Part shown: positions 15,942-24,093 of the stretch, piece by piece | Layout of the letters: each line of letters opens with the position of its first letter | How positions within the stretch are numbered: the stretch's first letter is position 1 | From: Thraustochytrium sp. TN22 | Lineage: Eukaryota > Sar > Bigyra > Thraustochytrida > Thraustochytriidae | DNA: 29,624 nucleotides | Direction of reading: 5' to 3' | Assembly: GCA_013306675.1 (NCBI GenBank) | Contig: JABLUY010000345.1 | Coordinates: forward strand, 1-29,624 | Program-made: the position numbers and the translations under genes | The notes under the pieces: model-generated | The model's database searches: none | The model's input: the letters and a program-made list of their open reading frames with translations, nothing else | What the model was told of the DNA's origin: nothing

Positions 15942-16411
15942 CGAGAACAGCCAGCTGGCTGGCTGGCTGGGACGCCTGCCGGCCGTGGCTCGCTCGTGGG
16001 CGTTGAGCTGCAGCTACTAGTAGCTGGAGGAGTGGGAAGGCTTGCTGCTCTACTAGCTGGAGCTGGCCAAGAGCGACTGGGGCGAGGGCGGCAGCAGCGG
16101 GAGCAGCAGCGAGCTACCAAAGAGGGAAGCCAATTGCCCGCGAGTTAGGACTTGAACCTGCGAGAGAGGTCAACGAGAACAGCCAGCTGGCTGGCTGGCT
16201 GGGACGCCTGCCGGCCGTGGCGCGCTCGTGGGCGTTGAGCTGCAGCTACTAACTTAGTAGCTGGAGGAGCGGGAAGGCTTGCTGCTCTACTAGCTGGAGC
16301 TGGACAAGAGCGACTGGGGCGAGGGCGGCAGCAGCGGGAGCAGCAGCGAGCTACCAAAGAGGGAAGCCAATTGCCCGCGAGTTAGGACTTGAAACCTGCG
16401 AGAGAGGTCAA
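15942..16411. repeat. Recent tandem duplication, 232-bp and 238-bp copies
   Basis: Copy 1 is 15942-16173 and copy 2 is 16174-16411, head to tail. By eye they differ by about three substitutions, a 5-bp insertion near 16250 and a 1-bp insertion near 16393. The unit opens with CGAGAACAGCCAGCTGGCTG and contains GAGCTGCAGCTACTA, GGGCGGCAGCAGCGGGAGCA and GTTAGGACTTG. The near-identity shows a recent event. It lies between the small spliced gene and the lyase gene. Confidence 0.92.
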
Positions 16412-17064
16412 CCGGGGGGGGCGTCGTCTGTGGATTGTGCCGCTGGCAAAGGCGGCTTTCTCTGTACATTCATTCACCTTCGTTTGGGTCCGCTCGGTCG
16501 ATACTAGCCGAGCTGGCGTCGAGCTGGCCACTCGGGCCACTGCAAGAGCGCCGACCAGCGGCCGAGCGGCGCTCCGCATCTCTGATTCACGAATCGCCAC
16601 TCGACTCGACCCGGCTCAAGCTGAGCGCAGGATCAGAAAATGCTCCCACCCATGCACCCTGCGCACGACGCTGCGCAACGAGGTCGCGTCGAACGAGGCC
16701 CGTGGTGGCTGGCGGCTGGCGTGGGGCGATCGCTCACGCACGCGGGGGCGGGCATCCGCGAGCTGCCTGCTCTCAGAGAGTGAGGCGCGCGCAGCCGGGT
16801 GCCGTGAGTCCGCCTGGCCGCGGTAGGGACGAGGTTGCACGCACGATGAGCACAGGCATGTGAACCCGACTCGCCCGACTCAGGCCTGGCAACGCGGGCA
16901 GCAAAGCATAACGCCAGGCAGGCCGCGAGCTGCGCCCAGCAATCCCGCAAGCCAGCTCGACCGGCCGCGATCGCAGGCGATCGCAGGCAATCGCAAGTGC
17001 TCGCAGGCAGCCAGGCAGCCAGGCAGCGAGGCGGCTAGCTAAAAGCACGCAAAGAGAAGAGGAG
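16412..17064. promoter_or_regulatory. Upstream region of the ICL/PEPM lyase gene
   Basis: 653 bp with no ORF of coding quality. Close to the gene it carries short direct repeats: GATCGCAGGC-type units at about 16970-16990 and CAGGCAGC-type units at about 17004-17028. The promoter is presumed to lie here; no TATA box was recognised. Confidence 0.4.
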
Positions 17065-18048
17065 ATGTCGTCGCCTGCCGCGCGGCTGCAGACCCTGCTG
17101 CGCGAGAGCGCGCACGAGACGGCCGCGAACGGGCAGGCGAACGGCGATGCCGGGGCCCCGCGCGGCGTGGTGCTGGTGCCGGCCGCGTACGACGCCATGA
17201 GCGCCAAGCTGGTGCAGAGGGCCGGGTTCCCGGCCGTCTTCAGCGCCGGCTTCGCGACCGCGGCCACCAAGGGAATGCCGGACACGGGCCTGGTGTGCTT
17301 CCGCGAGATGCTCGATGCGCACGCGTCGGTGTGCGAGGCCGTGCCGGCGGGCTACCCTGTGATTGCGGACGGCGACGACGGCTACGGCAACGCCATGAAC
17401 GTGAAGCGCACGGTGCGCGCCTTCCACCGCGCGGGCGTGGCCATGATCATGCTGGAGGACCAGCTTGCGCCCAAGCGGTGCGGGCACACGGAGGGCAAGA
17501 TGGTGGTCTCGCGCGAGGAGGCCGTGCTCAAGATCCGCGCGGCCGCGGACGCGCGCGATGAGCTGCGCAAGGAGCGCGGTCTGGCCCAGGACGACCCGGG
17601 CATTCTCATTTTGGCGCGCACCGACGCGCGTGCCAACCATGGCCTGGATGAGGCAATTGAGCGCTGCAAGGCCTTTTTGGAGGCTGGCGCCGACGCCACC
17701 TTCCTCGAGGCGCCCCAGTCCGAGGAAGAGATGAAGGCTTACTGCGACCGCGTGCCGGGCTTCAAGATGGCCAACCTGCTCACGCGCGGCAAGACGCCCA
17801 GCCTCTCCGGCTGCGATCTCAGCAAGATGGGCTTCACCTTTGCCGCCTATCCGCTGGACCTTCTCCTTGCCGTCAAGGACGCTGTCAAGGCCAAGCTTGA
17901 GGACCTCAAGGACCAGACTACGCCGCCGGCCCCGGTCGACCCGGCCGCCGTTGAGGAGCTCTGGGAGCTCGTCGGCTTCCGCGACTACGAGCGAGAGGAA
18001 AAGGAGTACGCGTGCCATGATGCCAAGCGCGCGCGCCTGACTGAGTAG
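17065..18048 (+). CDS. Isocitrate lyase/PEP mutase superfamily lyase
   Basis: 327 aa TIM-barrel enzyme. Motifs in order: VPAAYDAMSAKL (38-49), FSAGFATAA (59-67), the metal-binding acid cluster DGDDGYG (102-108), LEDQ (130-133), the catalytic loop KRCGHTEGK (137-145, C139), LARTDA (183-188), then LDEAIERCKAFLEAGAD. The Cys in KRCGH is typical of the C-C bond lyases (2-methylisocitrate lyase, petal death protein/oxaloacetate hydrolase types) and is absent from true PEP mutases. A 2-methylisocitrate or related 2-alkylmalate/oxaloacetate lyase activity is likely, but the substrate cannot be set from sequence. There is no convincing targeting peptide or C-terminal SKL, so it is perhaps cytosolic. 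The ATG sits in a purine-rich context (GGAGATG). It is convergent with PP1. Confidence 0.88.
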   Translation: MSSPAARLQTLLRESAHETAANGQANGDAGAPRGVVLVPAAYDAMSAKLVQRAGFPAVFSAGFATAATKGMPDTGLVCFREMLDAHASVCEAVPAGYPVIADGDDGYGNAMNVKRTVRAFHRAGVAMIMLEDQLAPKRCGHTEGKMVVSREEAVLKIRAAADARDELRKERGLAQDDPGILILARTDARANHGLDEAIERCKAFLEAGADATFLEAPQSEEEMKAYCDRVPGFKMANLLTRGKTPSLSGCDLSKMGFTFAAYPLDLLLAVKDAVKAKLEDLKDQTTPPAPVDPAAVEELWELVGFRDYEREEKEYACHDAKRARLTE

Positions 18049-18403
18049 AGATGTGACTGGGCTTGCTTGCCTGCCCACCTGTCCTCGAGTCTGCCTGTCT
18101 GCCTGCTTGTCTGCTCAAAATGCGTTCATTTATTATGTTTGCTCACTGCCTGCAGGACTGTGGCTCATGCCGCTGCCGATAGCTGTGATTCAATTTGATT
18201 TGCTCGCCTCAACGCCCACACAAGGGGGGGGGAGGTGCCCCCTCCCCCCAAAACACATGATGGGCCGTGCGCCCTTCCCTGCGCGTGGCTCATCACATCA
18301 CTCCAAGAGAGGCTGCTCGGTTTGGCCACACTGTAAGAATTCGCAAAGCCGCCCTTGGAAGCGCATCGCAAGGCTCTCTTCGACGATCTGGCGCATAACG
18401 TTA
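18049..18403. other. Convergent 3' region with G/C hairpin and duplicated PP1 end
   Basis: 355 bp between two facing stop codons. It contains a 9-bp perfect hairpin stem (18227-18235 with 18241-18249, loop TGCCC) and, next to PP1, a degenerate copy of the end of the PP1 coding sequence (listed separately). CTGCCTG-type short repeats lie at about 18065-18115. Confidence 0.6.
18224..18249. terminator. G-tract / C-tract inverted repeat
   Basis: Nine G's, then AGG, a TGCCC loop, CC-T and six C's: GGGGGGAGG (18227-18235) is the exact reverse complement of CCTCCCCCC (18241-18249). In RNA it would form a very stable hairpin, or the G run could join a quadruplex. Its place between convergent genes suggests a transcription boundary, which is inference; eukaryotic Pol II has no fixed hairpin terminator. 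Confidence 0.3.
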
Positions 18404-18533
18404 TCAGTCCAAGAGAGGCTGCTCGGTCTGGCCACTGTAAGAGTACGCAAAGCCACCCTTGAGCCGGGGCGCCAAAATGAGGAAGCGGATGGCGAGGTTC
18501 TCTTCCACCACCATGATGGCGCCTGCGTTGTCG
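18298..18533 (-). repeat. Tandem duplication of the PP1 gene's 3' end
   Basis: Unit 1 is the end of the PP1 coding region (18404-18533). Unit 2 (18298-18405) follows directly past the stop. Both carry TCCAAGAGAGGCTGCTCGGT on the plus strand (starts 18408 and 18302, 106 bp apart). Unit 2 still encodes the close of unit 1 (GQTEQPLLE against GQTEQPLLD) and EESLAMRF against EENLAIRF, and keeps its own stop. It is about 22 nt shorter. It lies in the +1 frame relative to the PP1 stop. Confidence 0.88.
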
Positions 18534-19473
18534 AACTCGCCGCAATAATTGGGCGCAGAAAAGAGTGTGACAAGCTGACGGTCCCCAAAGAGCTCGTACC
18601 CGGCCTCCACGACCTGGTGCGCGCGGACGAGCAGGTCAAACTTGTGCTTGCGAAGGAACGCCTTGAGCACGTCGGCACCAAAATTGTATGATATGCCGCG
18701 ATCGCTCTCGGCCCACCCGCGCACATCGGCATCTGGGTCGCTCCACAGGAAATCGATCAGCATGCCGCGCGGCGGGATGGTCAGCGGCCGCTCAAGCTCC
18801 TCAATCTGCGCCAAGTCCTTGAGCAGCGGCGATAGTCCGCCGTGGATGCAAAAGATCTTGTCCGAGATGATGGCAGCAATGGGCATCGTCGAGAACAACA
18901 CGTTGTGCGCGTCCCACGTGCGAGCCGATAGCCTACGCTTGCACTCGGCGAAGAACCCGTAGACGCGGTTGATGGACTCGCACTCGTGGTTTCCGCGCAA
19001 CAAGAAGACGTGGTTCGGGAAGCGCACCTTGAGCGCCGCAAGCAGCATCATGCACTCCAGCCCATTCCGGCCGCGATCCACGTAGTCGCCCAGGAACAAA
19101 TAGCTCACGTCGGGCGGGTACCCCCCGATCTCGAACGCGCGCAACAGGTCGATGTACTGGCCGTGAATGTCGCCCACCACGCGAATCGGCGCCGAGAGAC
19201 GCAGCAGCGTCGGCTGCGACAGCATCGCCTCCTGTGCCTTGCCCAGCAGCCACAGCATCTCCGACTCCGTCACATCCACCTGCAGGTCGCCGGCCCTGGT
19301 CATGGAAAACGACACACACTTGTCGATGATGCCCGCAGCCCGTGCGTCATCTGCGCGCTCGCCACGTCGCCGTCAGCATATCGCGCATCGTTGTCGCCTC
19401 GACCCCGCCCGCCTCGGGCACGCCGCCGCCTCCTTCACGTACCTTTCGCCGACAGCTTGAAGCTGCTGCTCAT
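18404..19473 (-). CDS. Protein phosphatase 1 catalytic subunit (two exons)
   Basis: Ser/Thr phosphatase of the PPP family. Exon 1 is 19443-19473 (MSSSFKLSAK), exon 2 is 18404-19350. Spliced, it is 325 aa, the usual PP1 length (~325-330). The metal-binding motifs are intact: GDIHGQ (70-75), GDYVDRG (98-104), RGNHE (129-133). PP1-type hallmarks are present: INRVYGF, WSDPDADVRGWAESDRG, RAHQVVEAGYELF and LFSAPNYCGEFDNAGA. Exon 2 alone has no in-frame ATG before the N-terminal helix region, only a GTG; splicing AAA-G to AT-GAC restores a full PP1 N-terminus (AAGIIDKC... against DSIIQRLL in animals). The C-terminus is short (YSGQTEQPLLD). It works with regulatory subunits that set substrate and location. 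Its last codons are duplicated just downstream. Confidence 0.93.
19351..19442 (-). other. Spliceosomal intron, 92 nt, in the PP1 gene
   Basis: Donor GTACGT directly after AAAG, acceptor GCGCAG, with CTGAC about 21 nt before the acceptor AG. The same donor and branch motif occur in the small spliced gene at 15290-15493, which supports both models. Confidence 0.85.
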
Positions 19474-20387
19474 GCTGCCAAGCGGCCGAGCGTGCTCCGT
19501 CCCAGCGCGACTGGGCTGTCGTCTGCCAGCGCGCAAGACGCCCGTGCGTGCTGGCAGGCGACCTCTGCGCCTGCGTTTGCGCCGCCGGCGCGACGCCTCG
19601 AGCTGCGCGTACGTCGATAGGCTCCGAGTCGCTGCTAACGTCATGGCTCGCTTTTCCATCGTAGTACCGTTGGTCCGGTCGCGTCGCTCAGTGGCACTGC
19701 GAACGTGTTCAATGTGACCGTGACCGTGACGACACCGTGACATGTGGCAGGACGATGTGCCAGTAAGCCAACGCCACCAGCGGCCAGGAACTGACCGTGG
19801 ATGGGCAGTCGCAGCAGTCACGGTCACATCTGTCTGTCTGGCTGATGCGCGGCGCGGCGGCGCGGCGCTCACCGTCTGAGACTCGTCAAGTCACCGCCGG
19901 CGGGCGTCTCTGCCAATCACAATCATTTCGTGAAAGAAAGACTTCGCCTAGCCTAGCGTAGTATAGGCTAGCCTCGCGTCGCGTCGCGTTGCATCGTGTC
20001 GCGGAAGCTCATGCCTATCGCCCGCGAGCGCGAGGTCACCCGATTCCCCGCGCACTCCTTCTCGTGTCGTGTCGTGTCGTCGAGCTCGCGAGGCGCCCAA
20101 AGCCTTCGGCCAGACCACTGCAGCAGTACCCGCCCGCGAGTCCGAGTCCGAGTCACGGTCCGAGTCGCTGTGGCGCCGGTCCTCCAGGTCCTGGTCGCGG
20201 TCGACGCCGTCGGAGACCGAGTCACGGGCCGTGAGACTCGGATGGCAACTTAGTCTCTTGGCTCACTGTCAAAGCAGGCTGAGCGCGGGCGGCGAGAGGC
20301 AGAGCCCGCCGACGCGGCGCGGCGCGGCGCGGCGCGGGCGGGCGCGGCGCGCGGCGCACAGCGCGCGGCGGCGGCGTGGCCGGCGCC
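19474..20387. promoter_or_regulatory. Divergent intergenic region between PP1 and the multi-TM gene
   Basis: 914 bp that must hold both promoters. Visible structure: GTGACC/GTGAC repeats at about 19714-19741 (CGTGAC motifs), an 8-bp inverted repeat CTAGCCTA...TAGGCTAG (19948-19955 and 19964-19971), TCGCG repeats just after it (about 19975-19990), GAGTCC repeats (about 20138-20152) and a GCGGC-rich run (about 20313-20375) before the multi-TM start. No coding ORF is supported. Confidence 0.5.
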
Positions 20388-23060
20388 ATGCGCATGCACA
20401 TGCCGTGGGCGCTGCTGCGCGGCGGCGTGAGCGTGTCGCGGCGGCAGGTGCTACAGGTGGTCTGGCGCAGCCTGGCGCGGCAGGAGGGGCTCGTGCGCTG
20501 GTACCACGTGGTGGTGGGCGTGTACCTGGCGCTGCTGTGGAGGTCGATGCGCAAGGCGAGGCTGATCAACGGGGACGCGTACTGGCGCGAGCTCATGAAG
20601 CGCGGCAGCGCGTGGCGCACCATCGTGGCTGCGCACGTGTCCATGTGGCGGTACATCCTGACCAAGGCGAGCCTGGGCGCGCTGCTGCTGCAGAATGTCA
20701 CGTCGCGCGCGGTCTTCGTTCCCAAGCTGGCGGCTACTTTCATGGAGAAGCAGTCCGCGGCCATCCAGGAGCGCCTGCAAGTCCGCGTGGAGAACTTCTT
20801 GGACCAGCAGATGGACGTCGTGGGCGAGAAGTTCAAGGATCTTGTCAAGGACCCGTACATGCCGCTGCCCATCCAAAGCACGATCGATGACTTCGTCGAC
20901 GTGCTGCTGCCGGACATCAAATTGGCGCTTTTTACCAAGACCAACGAGTACATCCGCGCGTACGGCGCCAGGCCCAAGCTCACGCGCCACCAGCACACCT
21001 TGCGTCGCCGGCGCACGCAGTCCGAGGCGGCGCACCGCCGACGGCGCGAGTCCAAGGACGGGTCCAAGGACGGCGCCGGGGCCAATCCCGTCGATCCGGC
21101 CGAGGAGGAAATTGATCGCGTGCTGGACTCGCTCATGGAAGACATCGACGAGGACGAGGCAGTTGAGACGTCCTCGATGGCGCTGGACGACCTGCTGTCC
21201 TCGGACGACGAGGACGCAGATTCAGAATCCGCCAGCGCCGCAGGTGGGAACTCTGACGCCTCCGACTCAGAGAACGATTCCGACGAGGAGGACGAGGACG
21301 AGGACGAGGAGGCCGAGGCGGGCGCCGACGCAGCCAGCTCGTTCCGCGGCTTGTCGCTGCGCAGACGCGCTGGCCAAGCGCGCCGGCTGTGCTGGCGCTG
21401 GCGACGCCGCTGGATGCGGCGCAGCAAGCGTCGCCAGCGCAACAGCTGCTGCTCCACCGGCATGGCCGCCTCGGCGCGCCGCTCAGCTCGCGGCGTGCGC
21501 GCCTGGGTCTTGTACACCCTGGTGCCTTACGACCGCAGCTTCTGGCGCTCCGTGCGCAACCCATGGTACCTGGCCCTCCAGGTCATCGGACTCATCCCCG
21601 GGCTCGGCATGCTCTGGTGGCTCTTTGTATTTATGCTCCACGACAAACGCGACGAGTTCCAGCTCTCGCAGTTCATCGTCGGCTTCCAGACAGCCAAGTT
21701 CTTCTCGCAAGGCTGCTTCAACCTCTCGCGCGGCGCGCTCGCCTACTTTTGGTGCGCCAATCGCGAGGTGCCCATTTGCGACACGCACGGGCCCATGTTC
21801 CAAGAGTACACGGACGCGCTCTTTTTCGCAGTGCAGATCGTCATCGTCTGGCTCACCTTCTTCATCCTCCCCTCCTCGGAGCCCTGCCGCGCCGTCAACG
21901 ACCCGCGCGACGCCCACCTGCTGGACGAGGAGCGAACCGACCGCAACCAGGCCGCGCTGCGCGCCAAGGTGCGCCTCGGACGTGGCGGACGTCTGCGCCA
22001 CCTCTTTTGGTGGGACACCATCGCCGTCTGCGCCGTCCTGCTCCTCGGCGCGCTCGCCTACTTTGTCGCGGACCTGCGCGGCTGGCAGCTACGCGCCACG
22101 CTCTACTGGCTCAGCACCATCTACGGGCTCACCGCGCTGCCCTTTGTGCCCTTCAAACTCCCCGTCATGGGCGCCCTGCTCACGCCCACCAAGGCCACTG
22201 GCTACACGCGCCGAGGCTACACCGTGCTGCGCGTCATCCCGCCGCCGCCGCAGCCGCTCCTCGACTACAACGAGCACGAGAAGTCGCACCAGGGCGACTC
22301 GCCTTCGCTGGCGGCGCTTCTCCCGCTCTCCACCTCCATGGACTCCGAGGACGGCTCCCCAGAACCCGCGCAGCCCCCGGGGGCCCTTCGCACCGCCGCC
22401 GCCGCCGCCGCCGCCTCCAGCAGCACCAGCAGCGCGGCCAGCGCGCACGGCAAGGAGCTCCGCACGCGGCCCTCGCCCTCAGGCGAGCCGACTGGCGGCG
22501 GCGGCGGCGGTAGCGGCGTCAGGAGAACGCCCAGCACAGGCAGCAGCCTCAGTATAGAGAGCGGCAGCAGCCGCCGCCTCGCAGCCGCCGCGCCCTCCCC
22601 GCTCGAGGAAACCGCGCGCTTCTTGCGCTTCGGCAAGTCTGCCACGCCCACCTCCACCGCCAGCATCAGCACGCTGCTCAGCCGCTCCGCTCCGTCCTCG
22701 GCGCGCACCAGCGACGCGGACGAGGATGAGGACGAGATGGAATTTGATGAGTCCGGACTCGCCTTCCGCCGCGCGTTCCGCCGCCCCAATCGCCTCGAGC
22801 GCGAGCGCCGCAGGCACGGTCGCTTCTTCTTGCCCGACAAATACGAGCGCAAATACGGCGACTACGCGCCCGAAGGCGACGAGGTCGCGCAGACCCCCGC
22901 CACGCCTGGCGACTTCGCCTCCACCGGCATCCACGACGTCACCGCAGAGGTCGCCGCGCGAACCACGCTCACCCACTCCAACGCCCAGCTCCTCTACAAC
23001 CTGCGCCGCCTACGCAGCTCCTCCTCGCTCTTCGACGATGGCACACCACGAGGCAAGTGA
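20388..23060 (+). CDS. Large multi-TM membrane protein of unknown function
   Basis: 890 aa; no named family recognised. Residues 1-190 look globular or membrane-associated, with a possible hydrophobic helix at about 38-52 and an amphipathic part (MEKQSAAIQERLQVRVENF). An acidic/Ser stretch (about 245-315) and an Arg/Trp-rich stretch (about 325-365) follow. Then comes a core of about five hydrophobic helices (about 391-415, 428-455, 474-496, 540-563, 573-595) that begins VLYTLVPYDRSFWRSVRNPWY and includes DKRDEFQLSQFIVGFQTAKFF and GYTRRGYTVLRVIPPPPQP. This core resembles uncharacterised membrane proteins of protists and plants in my memory, which is not proof. The last ~230 residues are Ser/Ala/Gly low complexity with a basic patch (RRPNRLERERRRHGRFF). 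Start: ATG at 20388 with G at -3; the frame reaches a GTG 12 nt upstream, which is not used. Confidence 0.75.
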   Translation: MRMHMPWALLRGGVSVSRRQVLQVVWRSLARQEGLVRWYHVVVGVYLALLWRSMRKARLINGDAYWRELMKRGSAWRTIVAAHVSMWRYILTKASLGALLLQNVTSRAVFVPKLAATFMEKQSAAIQERLQVRVENFLDQQMDVVGEKFKDLVKDPYMPLPIQSTIDDFVDVLLPDIKLALFTKTNEYIRAYGARPKLTRHQHTLRRRRTQSEAAHRRRRESKDGSKDGAGANPVDPAEEEIDRVLDSLMEDIDEDEAVETSSMALDDLLSSDDEDADSESASAAGGNSDASDSENDSDEEDEDEDEEAEAGADAASSFRGLSLRRRAGQARRLCWRWRRRWMRRSKRRQRNSCCSTGMAASARRSARGVRAWVLYTLVPYDRSFWRSVRNPWYLALQVIGLIPGLGMLWWLFVFMLHDKRDEFQLSQFIVGFQTAKFFSQGCFNLSRGALAYFWCANREVPICDTHGPMFQEYTDALFFAVQIVIVWLTFFILPSSEPCRAVNDPRDAHLLDEERTDRNQAALRAKVRLGRGGRLRHLFWWDTIAVCAVLLLGALAYFVADLRGWQLRATLYWLSTIYGLTALPFVPFKLPVMGALLTPTKATGYTRRGYTVLRVIPPPPQPLLDYNEHEKSHQGDSPSLAALLPLSTSMDSEDGSPEPAQPPGALRTAAAAAAASSSTSSAASAHGKELRTRPSPSGEPTGGGGGGSGVRRTPSTGSSLSIESGSSRRLAAAAPSPLEETARFLRFGKSATPTSTASISTLLSRSAPSSARTSDADEDEDEMEFDESGLAFRRAFRRPNRLERERRRHGRFFLPDKYERKYGDYAPEGDEVAQTPATPGDFASTGIHDVTAEVAARTTLTHSNAQLLYNLRRLRSSSSLFDDGTPRGK

Positions 23061-24093
23061 GCATGTCCCCTGCTCATCGGTCGTCGACGTGGCATGCCTT
23101 TCTCCTTCCCCCCGCTCTACTACCAACGCTAGCATAGGCCTACAAGCTTGTTACAATACAATACCAGAATCGTTCACGGAGCCTCACAGGCCCCGACTCG
23201 GGATCATTCACCCTGAACATTGCGCCAATCCGAGCAGAGGGAGCGAGGCGGCGAATGCATGCAGCCACCGTGGAAGGGTTGGCCGCGAGAAGGCTGAGGT
23301 CGTCTTCGTGCAGAAGAAGGGGGGGGGGGGGAAGCCGGGCCTCTTGTATGATACTTTTCCTTGTGCCAGTTTGAGTTGGAGTCCAGGGTGGCCTTTAGCG
23401 TGAAGGTGATGGGGCTGTTCACGTGCCCTGCACTTGCTCTCTCAGGAACTTAAGCTCGTTACCATCTTTAACGGTAGGCTCGCGTGATGGCTCTGCATGG
23501 ACGTTAATTGCTGCCTCGGAAACGGAGGTGGCCTTTCCGTGAGTCCGGACCGATTCCAGGGTTGCTTGTCCTCGAGTACGACCACGCTCGGGCTGCCCAT
23601 CGTCAGGCTGCTGTTCCTACGCGTCTTCTACTAAGCGCGGCGCTCGTTTTCGTTCCGGAAGTGCAGGTTGTGGGATTGCGGGCGCTGATGCTACGAGATG
23701 TATCGCTGTGCGTGGTGTGCGTACGCTTTGAGTCGCTGCGCATCTCGGAAGTTGGCGTCTCAAGGTCCTTCTCTTCGACCTTCGGTCTCTCGCGCTATGT
23801 AAATGCCGCAAGAAGCGTCTCATGAATTTCGCGCCTCAAGACGCTGCGAGCGCGCCGCCCGCAACTTTCACGCGAACTTTTTTCGCAGCGTGAGAGCAAC
23901 GCCGGCACTGAGCAGAGCTCGGTTTTCCTCACTGGCGACATGAACGAGACGCTGGGAGAGACTTCGCCAATCCCCAAGCGCGATGGTCCGAATCGGACCA
24001 TTGACACCACGTCGTACAACAAAATCAAAGCGAGTCTATCCTTCAATACATGCCTGCAGGAGTAAGGCCAGAACCAGGTCGTGAGCTAGTCTC
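23061..24093. other. Intergenic region between convergent genes
   Basis: 1033 bp, with a lower G+C content than the genes. There is a run of 13 G's at 23319-23331 and a 19-bp palindrome at 23983-24001 (listed separately). Short ORFs here (for example 23508-23825 plus, 23795-24046 minus) lack GC-rich third positions and recognisable motifs, so none is called. No tRNA or snRNA signature was seen. Confidence 0.5.
23983..24001. promoter_or_regulatory. 19-bp perfect palindrome ATGGTCCGA-A-TCGGACCAT
   Basis: Two 9-bp arms with a single central A. The form (CGG/CCG half-sites close to the centre) is that of a dimeric DNA-binding protein site or a tight cruciform. It lies about 92 bp beyond the stop of the syntaxin gene, in the convergent gap. 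No function can be assigned. Confidence 0.35.

Noticed and set aside
16148-16158. Possible tRNA gene: minus-strand GGTTCAAGTCC resembles a B box
   Set aside because: Only about 3 bp of T stem can form, no A box or cloverleaf is found upstream, and the second copy is disrupted. Kept only as a hint of a tRNA-derived repeat.
20222-21517. 431-codon minus-strand ORF opposite the multi-TM gene
   Set aside because: Ser/Arg low-complexity translation that arises from the acidic GAC/GAG codons of the plus-strand gene; no ATG-led domain.
23508-24046. Small ORFs in the 23061-24093 gap
   Set aside because: No motif, third positions not GC-biased as in the real genes nearby, and overlapping frames on both strands are equally open.
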